Assembly (NCBI GenBank): GCA_032164245.1
Contig: JAVMKO010000005.1
Location: forward strand, 58,389,442 to 58,453,441
DNA length: 64,000 bases
Direction of reading: 5' to 3'
DNA from: Sternotherus odoratus
Lineage: Eukaryota; Chordata; Testudines; Kinosternidae
Below are positions 48,968 through 59,989 of this stretch, piece after piece. The notes below the pieces were generated by a model that made no database searches, was not told where the DNA came from, and saw only the letters and a list, made by a program, of their open reading frames with translations. The number at the start of each line of letters is the position of its first letter. Position 1 is the stretch's first letter. A program made the position numbers and the translations under genes.

Positions 48968-49564
48968 CTTGGGTTTGAATAAAATATTATTTCCAATGGA
49001 GATTTTCATATTAATTACATGGAAATAGGCAACACTTCCATCTGTTAAATCTTAATGAATTAGCTTCTTTAAGTACCTTAATCTGTTCACGATTTTTTTT
49101 GCATATATATGCGGCATAAATGGAAGTGTTTAATTAGTGCCTTTCCTAATATTTGAGTGAATTTAGTGATTGTGAAAGATGCCAGAATGACAGTCCTGGA
49201 GGCCAAAGCCTTGTGTGTGATGGTCTGTTCAGAGAGAAAGCTAATGTATATGCAGACTAAAGCTTTGCAGCAAGAATTCTATAATAGGGTGCTAGAATGG
49301 AGGGCCAGGGGGTCATGGCTCCATCACTTTGTTTTGCCGGCCTTAAGGGCGAGCAGTGGGGGCGGGGGCAGAGCAGGGGGCAGGGCCTCGGAAGAAGGGG
49401 CAGCATGGGGAAAAGGCCACAATTTGGGCACCAGTGGCCCCCTGCTTTTAGGAAGCTTTCGTGGCTCCTGTTCTATAAGAAAGTTGAGTATACAGCTATC
49501 TACAACTATTAGGTATGTACCTTGCCCCAGTTACCATGGTATCTGAGCACTGCACAGTCTGCCA

Positions 49565-49700
49565 GGTATTTATACTCCCAGTAGCCTGGGCATGGAGAGG
49601 CAAAATGATCAGCATGAGGTCACACGGGAAGTCTTTTGCAGAGCAGGGACTTGCATCTAGATCTCCCATGTGTTAGGCTGGTGTCCTAACCTCTAGATAC
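49565..49700 (-). repeat. MIR SINE relic, antisense
   Basis: GCATGGAGAGGCAAAATGATCAGC, GGTCACACGGGAAGTCTTTT and GCAGAGCAGGGACTTGCAT, then TTAGGCTGGTGTCCTAACC, follow the antisense MIR order. Confidence 0.55.
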
Positions 49701-50413
49701 AGAAACTTATGCCTGTCTCAGACATAGACTTTGTGTAGCTCCTGGATTTATTGACAATGGCCCAGAATCCCCAAGCCTTTTAATTCTATTTTGTGGTGGG
49801 TTTTGTTTTATTTTTAAGGAGCAAACTGTTGGGTGTCTTGTCTTTGAGCTTCTCAGCACCTGAATGTGCAGCAGGACAAGTGAAAGTGCTGCAAAATGTA
49901 GGCAAGTGAAGCAACATATGCCTCCATGGAAAAAGGAAGGAAGACAGCAGCTGTGAGATCACAGGAGTGTGTGATACGCTGCTATTACTGTTACCTAGCA
50001 GTTGCCATTGCCCAGTCCCAGCATGCATATGCACCTGGGCATGGTCTGGTGAGGGGAAGGAATAAGGCTGGAGATGAAGGTTGGGAGAGCTTCCAGGAAA
50101 ATGCAGGTGCTGCAGGAAATGGTGTTTCTGATTCAGTAGGTTGGGACTCTTCCCTTTGAATCTGTATTGAATCCTGACAATGTTAGGGGACAATAGGCTG
50201 TTGGAATTGCTGTGTTCCAGATGATATTGAAAAATGAAGATCCTGATGACTTCTGGTCATTAAAGATCTTATAGCCCTTATCAGAGCAACACACCTTGTA
50301 ACAAGTCCTGGACCTGCATTACACCATGTGCTGTGTATAACAATGGGTGTAAAATGCTAAGAAAACAGAATGGTAGCATATTACACCCACTTTATACTCA
50401 TTTTGCATGGGGG

Positions 50414-51134
50414 TGTAGCAGGGCGGCGACTCACCCCTGCGGCGCCTCCTGCTGGTTCATCTGGGAATTAGCTCTCCAGCGTCCAGAGCGCCCTCTGCAG
50501 GCCAATGTCCCGCTTGCTGCTCTGGCCCCGTGTCCCTCCTGCACCCCGGTGCCCTCTTACTGAGGGTGCTGCACCCCTGCAGTACCCCCACTGGTCTTAG
50601 GGTCTCTCCTTCCCGGGGGAACCCTCCACCCCCTATCCCCACCTTACCTCAGAATAGGCAGCTGCCAGTCACCACATGCCCCTGTTCACTGAGGCAGACT
50701 GCAGTATCATTGCCACTCATCACTGGCAAGGGGGTTTGGCCTGCTGCTTCTGCCTCTAGCCATGGGCTGCCCCCTGCAACCCCAGTACCCCTTTGTTGGG
50801 CCTTCCTCTAAGCCCAGCAGCCTGGGGCTCCCAGGCTAGAGCCTGCCCAGCTCCTCTTGCCTGGTCCTGGCCCCAGCCCCACACCATGCTAGGTACTGCT
50901 CAAGCTCCCCGCAGCCAGGCCTGTCTGCCTCCTCTGCTGGAGGAGGAGACTCTGTTCTCCCTCATGCTCCCAACTGAGCCCTTTTTATTAGGGCCAGCTG
51001 GGCCCTAACTGACCCAGCCACAGCTGTGGCTGATAAGCCTAATCAGGCTGGAGCTTGCTTGCTCCCAGCCACAACCCTTTCTTGGGCTGTTTTCAGCCTG
51101 TTTTTTCCAGGAGTGGGGCAGGCACCCCACTACA
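50414..51134 (-). mobile_element. Solo LTR, 721 bp, 5-bp duplication GGGGG
   Basis: On the plus strand it starts TGTAGCAGGGCGG and ends CACCCCACTACA. Five G flank each side (50409-50413 and 51135-51139). On the minus strand a TATA-like box (TAATAAAAAG, complement of 50981-50990) follows a region with AGCTGTGGCTG palindromic words and precedes a purine-rich leader. Orientation is therefore minus. A G-run duplication is weaker evidence than a complex one, but the termini agree. Probably Gypsy-like. No internal region remains. Confidence 0.75.
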
Positions 51135-51629
51135 GGGGGTAAATTACTATACAAGGTGTAGGAGAGTTCAGGTTCAGGGTCTTTGTTGTACTTTGGGAAT
51201 TATAGTCTGTATCCCAAACTCCTTCTATAGTTTCCAAATGGAGAAAGTAACTACATTTGAGTTTTCCCCTTCCAAACTGTTACAAACTTTGCTGATTTAG
51301 AATTGCTTCTGTATTTACTGTAGAGCTGGCTCCATTTCAGCAGTGGGTGAGGACTCTTTTTTGGAGCTGGTTGAAAAACCAGCTCAAAAATGTAAACACT
51401 TTTTAATTCCAATGTTGGGTGCGGGTTTTTTTTGAAAATTCATAATTGACATATATGAATACATCCAGCCAGCTTGACTCCCTATATTCTAGCATTTGTC
51501 CCTTCTTTATCTAAACAAGTATGTGGTATTGCTGTCCGTCACATTTTACCTTAGAGAGAGCTGCAGTTGAGTGGCGATGTGATGCCAATCCTTTTGGGAT
51601 GAAGAGAGTTACAGAAATGTAAATTATTT

Positions 51630-51790
51630 AGAATCATAGAATATCAGGGTTGGAAGGGACCTCGAGAGATGATCTAGTCCAACCTCCTGCTCAAAGCAGA
51701 ACCAATCCCCAGCTAAATCATCCAAGAGACTTTTTCCCCATATCCCTAAGTGGCCCCCTCAAGGATTGACCTCACAACCCTTTTTTGGCT
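51630..51790 (-). mobile_element. CR1 LINE 3' end, antisense
   Basis: TAGAATCATAGAATATCAGGGTTGGAAGGGACCTCGAGAG begins with the reversed ATTCTATG tail of an avian-type CR1 and continues into ATCTAGTCCAACCTCCTGC. 5'-truncated copy. Confidence 0.75.
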
Positions 51791-52733
51791 TAATCTAACC
51801 CTGCTTTCAACTGAGCTCTTTCTGTTTAGGGCTACGGTCAGGCCTCATACCTACTGATTTCAAACCAAACTGGGAAATCGAAAACATTCTTACAAATTCA
51901 ATGGTGAGATTCCTATTGACTTCATCGGACTCTGGATATGTCTTTAACTGTGCTGCATCTCACAAGGCTCTAGTAACACTGTATTTCCCATATCTCCAGC
52001 AAAATGAGAAAATCTCTTTGTAACAGTTTACCAATTGGTTCAAACTCCCCATGTAGCTCTTATGGCTCCTTAAGTAGTTTAGTGGCCGTCTCCCCCAAAT
52101 GTTGCTATAGGAAACAAACTGGCTAGAAAAAGAAAATGAACACTGTAGTGCAGCAGCTCCAACTGGCAGACCCAATGAGTTAGTTATACAAATACACCAT
52201 AAGGGACAACTTTATATGAAAGCTACCTAAGGAGCCTGTACTCACAGGGTAGCATTCCTGGGGTGGGGTGGGGTGACGGGGAAGACATCCAGAAATAAAA
52301 TGCATTAACCAACTGCCTCACTCCCTGCTGTATGAAAAGGGCAGTCAGTGAGTTTGTTCTACAATGGTTTCCTTGTCCAGAATTATTCCATAGGCTGCCA
52401 TAGCTGCCCCAGTTCCTGTGTGTGAATATTGTGCTAGTGAGAGGTGATTGATGGACAACTGTAGAGACTCTCTCTCTATCCAATGAGGACTGCCAAATCA
52501 TACTCCTAAATAAGTCAATGCAAATTTGCCATTGATTTCAAGGCAAGCGGGACTGGACGTGGAACAGATACAGTACGGAATGCACTACTGCAAGCTCCCT
52601 CCTATTGCCTGGCCAGCATACCTGAAGTTTGACAGTCTGGGTATGGTGCTAGCAAGGGCTTGTCTACGCAAGGGAAGTTGCGCCACTTTAACTTAGTATG
52701 CTTTTAAACCAGTGGAAAATTCTTACTGTGGTT

Positions 52734-53499
52734 AAAGGGCTTGGCTACACTTGCAGCTGTAGAGTGCTTTGGATTAAACCAGCCTTCGGAGAGCACCAGG
52801 GAAAGTGCTCCAGTCTGTCCACACTGCAAACGCACTGGCGTGGCCACATTTGCGGCACTTGCAGCAACATTGGGAGCAGTGCATTATGGGCAGCTATCCC
52901 AGTGTTCAAGTGGCTGCAACATGCTTTTCAAATGAGGGGGTGGGGTGGAGAGTGTTGTGTGTATGTGGGGGGAGAGAGAGAGTGGGTTTTTGGAGTGCTG
53001 AGAGTGTGTCAGCACACTGCCTTGTAAATTCAGACCCCTCTGCCTCTCACTCACTCAGTAAATGTTTGCTTTGCCCGGTAGCAGATAAGCAGCTGCTGTC
53101 TAAAATGGAGCTTTGAAAAGGCACTTCCGCATTCCTGCAGCAATTTCACAAGGAGAAGAGTGACCACTTGACTTAAGGAGATTATGGGGCATTTCCAGAG
53201 GTCACATCGGAGCGCAGTAACGTAACTCAACTTGCTTTGTCCAGGGGGTTGGACTAGATGACCTCCTGAGGTCCCTTCCAACCCTGATATTCTATTCTAT
53301 GAACTCCTCATTCACACTGAACCTGAAGCGTCTCACCCAATACACAACAGCTGTTAATCCTCTCAGGGAGGTGGAGTACCAGGAGTGCTCGAGCAGGGAA
53401 GGCAAGCGCTCTATGTGCCTTGCCAGTGTGGATGGGGAGTAAGGTAGAGCTCTCTGGGAGGCTTTATTGTGGTATAAAGTGCAAGTATAGCCAAGCCCT
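52734..53499. mobile_element. MITE with AGGGCTTGGCTACACTTGCA ends, carrying a nested CR1 end
   Basis: The left end AAGGGCTTGGCTACACTTGCA is answered by the right end TGCAAGTATAGCCAAGCCCT (one mismatch in 20). Flanks TTA and TAA suggest a Harbinger-type target, one side mutated. The interior includes a GA-rich tract (about 52968-52985). It is interrupted at 53239-53302 by a CR1 3' end. Confidence 0.65.
53239..53302 (+). mobile_element. CR1 LINE 3' end, nested
   Basis: GGTTGGACTAGATGACCTCC, GAGGTCCCTTCCAACCCTG and the tail ATTCTATTCTATGA are the last bases of an avian-type CR1 in sense orientation. Only about 64 bases were inserted, an extreme 5' truncation. Confidence 0.8.
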
Positions 53500-55415
53500 A
53501 AGATTGGCTTCTATAGGGGTTTAGCTTTAGTCAGTTGGTCACTCTTCACGGGGGAAGGGGGGGTTTCAGGCAGTACAGTTCATTGTGTGTACTGTGATAT
53601 TCCCAGCAAGCCAGCCTGCCAGCCTCTGTGTTTTGTTTTCTCTTTGAAAGCTATGAACATCTATAATTGCCAGCAATCACTAGTTACCACACAGTTCTTT
53701 ACAAGTAAATGCTTTATTCTTACGATGAAAGAATTACAGAGAAATCATATTTTAAAAAACCCCATAGAAGTTGCTATACTCATGCCAAAAGCTTACCAGC
53801 AGTCACCCAGTGGTCTTTATCTTCATCATAGATGTTGTGCATAGAATTACTACTCATTCAATGTCGGCTCACACTGTATGGGATGAATATATGTTAGCCA
53901 TAGTTTGAAGAGTGGATGGGTGGCCAAATGCAGCCCACAGCCCAGCCCGGCTGTGTAGCACCTCCATGGCTGCTGCTCTTGTTCATAGGCTGGGCTATTG
54001 GTCGTACCACCACACCACTTTTTCCTCTGTGATAACACCTCACAACTGTGGACACTGTGGCCCGTCTGATCTGCCCTGCTCCTCATTTGGGCCAGCAGAA
54101 GAAACTTCTCCACAGGCAAAGGCTCTGCTGTGCACAAACTCCTCCCACCGCTCCAACCAGTACAGCCCAACTATGTAGCATAAGTGGCATGGATGAGCCC
54201 ACTGCACAAAGATGAATTTCACCTTCAGTGAAACAATGCATTTTTGTGCATATATACATATACACACAAGGGGTGGGCAGAGGTAAGGTTGATTTGGAAA
54301 CTCTAATTCTAGATGGTTTGACTTTAAAGTCTCAGTTGTAAAGTTGAGTTGGTGTCTTTTGGTGTTTTTAATTTATTTTATTTTTTTGCTAGTAACATGC
54401 AAAAAGGTTGAATTTCACCCAGAGTGCAGGGACTCTATCCTACATCTAGTCAGCAATGTTACTTAAACTGGGATTTTGACAAAGGAAATTTTAACTGGAG
54501 AATTCTGTTATTTATTTTTTTGATTTGACTTTCTAAATATTTGAATTTCCATGAAATCCATCTTGCTCATCTTTAAAGAATGCATGCATGCATACAGAAA
54601 AGATTTCTACTGAGGCACTTAGAAATAACAGCTTCCAGTGAAAAGGTCATTATGAAATTTTCCATTCTTTTAAATCCCAGTAGAATTTTATTGATGAAAG
54701 AGTAAAACATGTATAACAATTACATTCTCAATAGCACCTTCCCTAGAAAATGTATCTCAACATGCTTTACAGAGTTATATAATACAGGGTCAGATTTTGG
54801 AGACTGGGACTAATGTCAGTGGCACAACTTTCATAACTAAGTACTCACTGAAATGAGTAACGGCGCCATACTTAAGCCTGCAGTTACAAGGTGGGAGAGG
54901 AATTAGGGTCTATAAGCCAAGTAGAATAGTTGTTTTGTGTTTTTAGATGGATTTTGAAATTGGAGATTCAATAATGTAAATGGATGCAAGAAGGTTTCCA
55001 GACAACAAACTCCAGGAAAAATAAATACCTTTCCTTTCTAAACCCTCTATGTTTTCAAATATCCTAGAGTCTTAAAAATCTGCTCATGGTTGGAGTGCTG
55101 CATAGACATTTTTATTGTGGATGAATATTACAGCATCAGAATAACTAGTGAGCTCTAAGTGATCTCCTTCATAGTATACCTTTTACATTGATTGTTTCCA
55201 GTTTGGAGATTGTGACAGTCCTTCAGAAACTGGTTGCTTTTAAAAATGATTAAATTTGAAAAACCAATGACAGTTGAGAGATGCACCAGAATAAACTATG
55301 AGTTTCAATGTAAGTGTAAATACTGTCATGATATCTACCCTTTCTTAAACTGGTGTGAGATATACTGATGCAAAGTAATATACAAGAGCTAAGTATTATT
55401 ATTTGGTTATATCTA
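53500..55415. other. Intergenic stretch with no recognised gene
   Basis: Mostly AT-rich unique-looking DNA, with a small GCATGCATGCAT tract near 54582. No exon recognised. Confidence 0.4.
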
Positions 55416-56517
55416 TGTAACCCTTCTGCCCTTCAGAATTGACAGCAACAAGGGCTGGGTTCAGTACATAGGAGTTTCCTCTTAACAATACAATGCAAAC
55501 TGGCTTGAGCCCCCACTCAGTGACCTGGGAAAATCCTACACACACCCTTGGGCACCTCAAAGAGGCAATACTTCCCCTCTTGCAAGCACTGATCGGTGGA
55601 TTAGAAGATCTTTAATAACAGGAGGTAAATGATATCATTATACTGGGAAAACACCACACTGGGTTCATACACCAACCACAAACAAATTGCCCCACCCCAG
55701 CAAATTGGGCTGAGTCCTCTCCTTTAGGTTCAGGAGTCCAGCAACCCAGAAATCACGCAAAGTCCCAAAAGTCCAACAGCCCAAAGGTCTCTGTCCCTGG
55801 TCAAAAGTTAATCTGCAGAGTCTTACCTCCCAGGCTGGGTGGAAATGGAGGGCAGGTTGAGGGGTACCTTACGTGGTCTGAGGCCAACTGCCCCACCTCT
55901 CTGTGGGGTGCTGCTGCTCTGCGTGCTGCGCTGCTCCATCAGCTGTCCCATGAACTGCTCTGCTGGTTGCTCCACTAGCCTACACACAAACTGCTCTGCC
56001 AGCCTCTCGACTCTGCTCTGCAGGCTGTCTCACAAACAGCTCCACTAGCCAACACAGGAACTGCTCTGCTTAGGGCCCCCCACTTAAGATGATGCTCAGT
56101 GAATTATTTATTTATTTATTTATTTATTTCTTTAGCTAGCTAGCTCTTAGGTGAGTTCAGCTTACAGCAGACCAGCCCCTACTCCCACTCCCTCAAGTCA
56201 GTGGGTTTTGGAACCCCTGTCCCTTGGCTAGTGAGTGCTACCTAGATGATGGTGAGTCCCTCCAGTATGACAAAGGCCAAATACATGTCCCAGTCCCTCA
56301 TTCACATAAACAGGTTAATCAACACTTATTCTTGCCCCAGTAACAGAGAAACTGGAGGTCCCACAGTAGCCAAAGTGACCCTTTGGGCTGTTAGAGCGCA
56401 GGCTAGGTGCGGTGGGTGTGTCTATGCAAATAAAGTCAGTTATTTTCCAAAACTCACTGCAATTCCTGCACTTCCCCACCAGATGTCAGGGTGGAGCTCA
56501 TCCTGACACTGCTTACA
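55416..56517 (-). mobile_element. Probable solo LTR, about 1.1 kb, 4-bp duplication TCTA
   Basis: On the plus strand it starts TGTAACCCTTCTGCC and ends CTGCTTACA. TCTA is on both sides (55412-55415 and 56518-56521). I read it on the minus strand because TGTAAGCAGTGTCAGGATGAGC resembles the start of a turtle retroviral-type LTR, and an ATTAAA (about 55606-55611, complement) would lie about 190 bases before the 3' end. Internally there is a worn tandem of CTGCTCTGC/CACTAGCC words (55915-56070) and a (TTTA)n tract (56103-56129). A 4-bp duplication would fit an ERV1/gamma-like element. A short match can arise by chance, so limits are provisional. It is an old copy with no coding region. Confidence 0.6.
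56103..56129. repeat. (TTTA)n microsatellite
   Basis: Six to seven perfect TTTA units, followed by AGCTAGCTAGCT. Lies inside the LTR. Confidence 0.88.
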
Positions 56518-56889
56518 TCTAAAGCCAGATGTTGCACTGGCTTTAACCTAACCCTAGAATGACCTGGGGGTTTAGCTACCTCGCTCTCCATGTTCATAAA
56601 ACCCAATTTATACTCTAACTTACTTATTCTCCTAGTCTCTACCCTCTGTGTTTTGGGATTCTTAACCTTTGCTTTTCTTTGCTCTCTGCCACTGCGCAAA
56701 CACATGCCTCCTTTTCCCTCTGCCAGCTACTTTTCTTCAGAGACCAGATGAAGCTATGATGTTGATGCTCCAGTCCAGTTAGAATTCATACAGGGAACGG
56801 TTTGTATTGTTACATACTGCTCCTAATACATGGTGCTTCCACATTCCCTTTGGTCCATACATCCCTAAGTGGTACAGTTAAAATAGATC

Positions 56890-57540
56890 CCAGCAATAAT
56901 AAGGTATAGTTTAAATTGTTCCTTCCAATGTGCATCACCTTGCACTTATTAATAGTGAATGTAGTCTACCCTCATGCTACCCATTCACCTAACTTTGTTA
57001 GGCCCTCTGAAGTTCCTTAGTCTTCACTGGTTTTGATTAACCTAAATAATGTTGTCTCATCTGCAATGTTGAATGCATTGCAGTTCATTCCTTCTTCCAA
57101 ATGGCTTATAATTTTTTACCATCAGCAGTCCCTGTACAGAACTTTAGGCTACCCACTTTGGCCTGTGAAAAATTAAATATTTATGTATACTCTGATTTCT
57201 CTCTTGGCTTGTTTCTAAGCCATGACTAATTCTTACTCCGTTACTATTTTGTTTTGATAGTAGCCTCTTGTAAGGTACTTTGTCAAATGCTTTCTGCAAG
57301 CTCAAAAAAATAATAATTGTCAACCAGTTTACCTTCATTCACTGATTTGTTGATGCTCTGAAAGAATTAGTATAGATTGAAGAGAGAATCATGATTTTCT
57401 TTAGCAGAAGCTGTGTTGTTTTGCCTTTATCATATCATTTTCACCCAGATGTCTAATAATTCTGAATGATCATTGCAAGTAGTTTTCCTCACCCATGGCA
57501 GTGAAGTAAGGCTGATGAGCTTGTAGCACCTAGGATCATC
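56890..57540 (-). mobile_element. CR1-clade LINE relic, antisense
   Basis: On the minus strand, about 57260-57310 reads LQKAFDKVPYKRLL, the reverse-transcriptase block shared with the CR1 at 61320. A decayed aspartate block follows near 57060. The frames are broken. Old copy. Confidence 0.65.
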
Positions 57541-57794
57541 TTCAGTACTACTTATGAACATACATATATTTGCTACTCTCCAATACATTAGCTAATGTTA
57601 AGGAGATATTGCAGATTTTTGGTAGGAGTTCAGCTACTTCATTCTTAAATTCCTTCAGAACTCTTTGGGTGCAAAGTGGCCAGTCCCCTGACTCAGTCTA
57701 TTTAGGTTCACCTAGAGAAGGTGAAGAGGTGACTGCGTCACGCTCTACAGCTACCTGTATGGGGTAGAGATTTCTGATAATAGACAGCTCTTTA

Positions 57795-58075
57795 GGTGCT
57801 GTCTACCCTTACAAGCTATACTGATACAGATCTGCATGACATGCAAACTCATGCAAACCACATTATGCCAATGGCATAGAGATCCCTAGTTGGCATAATA
57901 AAACCAGCTCAACCAGCAGCTGTAGCTATGTTGGCGGGAGCAGATCTCCCACTGACATAGTGCTGTGCATACTAGTGCTTATCCTGGCAAAACTTATGTT
58001 GCTCAGGGGTGTGTCTTTTTCATACCCCTGAGAGAGAAAAGTTTTGCCAACATACGGACCAGGGAAAGTATTGCC
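57795..58075. mobile_element. Harbinger-type MITE relic
   Basis: TGTTGGCGGGAGCAGATCTCCCACTGACATAG (about 57930-57960) matches the interior of the MITE at 43555 (TGTTGGCGGGAGAGTTTCTCCCACTAGCATAG). The rest is diverged and the ends are unclear. Confidence 0.5.
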
Positions 58076-58789
58076 TTAATCTAGAAGAAAAAAGGCATGA
58101 GATGCAAGATATGCTATAGCTCAAACAGGTTTGATGGGTTTGTGGCAGAGTTTATGGGGTAAAATTCTCTTAGGTATGCTAAGCAGGTGATCAGATCTGA
58201 TCATCAGGATTCCACCTAGCCTGAAAATCCTTGGTCCAGTTTCGTTATCCACCCCCCACACCTCCCCATGTTCTCACCTTTATCATCTGACTGAATGGAA
58301 GCAGAAAGGATAATCAGGGTGGTTCTGTGGAAAGCAGCTACTTGCTGGATGGAAGGGAGGGGGTAAATGTAAGATGTTTTCAAAATAACCATGTCCTCAG
58401 CGCAATGTTTTCTAAACAAAACGAAAAGCCATTCCTTCTATGTACCAACCACTTTGGAGCAGGGCCAGTCTTTGTTCTGTGCTTGTCCAGAGCTTAGTCC
58501 TGATCCAGGGCTGGGGCCCCTAGGTATGTGGCACTATAAAGAATAATTATTCTTGTGGGTGTGAGGCTAGGAGTGGAGTGTGATTTAGTAAGCGCGGGGC
58601 TGGCTTCTCAGCTTCTAACGGGCTATTAAAAAGTCTGACCCACATGCTGTTCTGACCTATGCTCTGTGCCACCTCAGGGTGACTTCAGCGAGGTGGGGGA
58701 AGGTTCAATCAGCTGAGAGTTAGTCAAAAGGATGTTGCAAGAAAAAAATGGCGTAAAATAGTCGGTCAGTTTCCTTTTCGGTTGCGTGA

Positions 58790-59660
58790 CAGGGCCCAGG
58801 AAGCCCCGGACGTGGGAGGCTCCACCTGCGGGTCCAGTTCTGTAGCCCCTCTGGGGTGATTTTTCAAGCCCCTCGTGCTAACTCTTGGAACACTGACCCA
58901 GGCCGGGGAAACCCGGGCGCTGCAGCTCGCCCGGGGCACAGCGGAGCTCGCCGGAGCGCGGAGCCAGCCACACCTGGCTTTTCCGAGCGGAGCAGCCCGC
59001 GGGGCTCGGGAGCGCCCCGCCTTTCCCCGGGCGCGCGCTCCTGTTTTCCAGGGCTGAGCGGGGGCGAGGGCAGCGCGGCGCTCTCGTCTCCGCCCCGGGC
59101 CCAGCCCAGCCCGCAGAGGGGAAGGAGGAAGAGCTCTTAGAAGCAGCGGCGGCGCCTCCCCGAGAGCGCCTCGGCCCACGGGAAGAGCGGCCGCCTCAGT
59201 GTCCGGGGAGCCCCGCGTCCCCCAGGTAGGAGCCCGCGGGTGCAGGGGCGCCGGGCGGGGTTGTCGGGGGAGGAGGGCGAGCAGTGGGGAGCGGCGCGGG
59301 AGCGCCCGTGGCACCTGGACGGGGCTCGGTGGGTGTGCGGGACCCCCCCCCCCGGCCCCTCACCCCCTTCCTCCGCTGCGCGCCCAGTCCCGACACACCC
59401 TGGCGCCCCAGCCCCTACCGCAGTTCCCCGGCCCATCTCCGGGCAGCCAGAAGCGCAGGAAAGTCCCACCCGCTGAACGCCCGACAGAGTCCGGCCCCTC
59501 GGCTGTCGCCTACCCAGGGGGGGTCGGGTGCAGCTTGACTCGGAGGTTGCTGCGGTCGAGACTGCAAACTGGGGGTGGGGGGGGGCAGAGATTGTCTTTC
59601 TGCGCCCTGCAGCACCTAGCACAGTGGGGGGCCACAGGCGGGGCTGCAATGGAAATACGT
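58790..59660. promoter_or_regulatory. CpG-island promoter of an unidentified neighbouring gene
   Basis: Sharp rise in GC and CpG, with SmaI-like CCCGGG and GCGC-rich words, no TATA box and no tandem structure. It looks like a genuine unmethylated promoter island rather than one of the GC-rich repeats. Long frames on both strands (for example 58766-59314 and 59137-59649) show no recognised domain. In mammals ZCCHC24 is flanked on its 5' side by other genes, but which gene this island serves cannot be decided here; the gene body would lie to the right. Confidence 0.65.
59090..59225 (+). other. Candidate non-coding first exon
   Basis: GCAGCGGCGGCGCCTCCCC-type 5' untranslated sequence ends at CCCCCAG followed by GTAGGAG (donor GT at 59226-59227), a strong consensus donor in the middle of the CpG island. 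There is no ATG in a good context within the proposed exon. The start is a guess. Inferred from composition and the donor only. Confidence 0.4.
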
Positions 59661-59989
59661 GTCAATTTCACTGCTCGGTGACTACCGCTGGAAGGACAGG
59701 AGGGGTGTGTATATGGGGGTGGGGGAGTATAAACTTCCATATTTAGATCCCTCCCTATGCACACATTTTCCTACGCTACTTTTGGGCAGTGGCCAACAGT
59801 GTGATGCCTTGTGGTTGCTTCCTGGTAGGCTCCAGGAGAGTGAGTGGCTAATAAAAATAACCTTGTGGAAATATATTGTTAAATATTACATGGGGCACAA
59901 ACGTGCCTTTTGATCGTCTGAACGTGTTTCCTCTTCACCTGAATTCCCTCCAGGAAGTCGTCGTATCGCTTGCTCTTCCTAAGTGTGTG

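Noticed and set aside
58766..59314. 182-codon minus-strand frame in the right CpG island
   Set aside because: GC-rich promoter sequence lacks stops by composition. No domain, and no preference for one frame.
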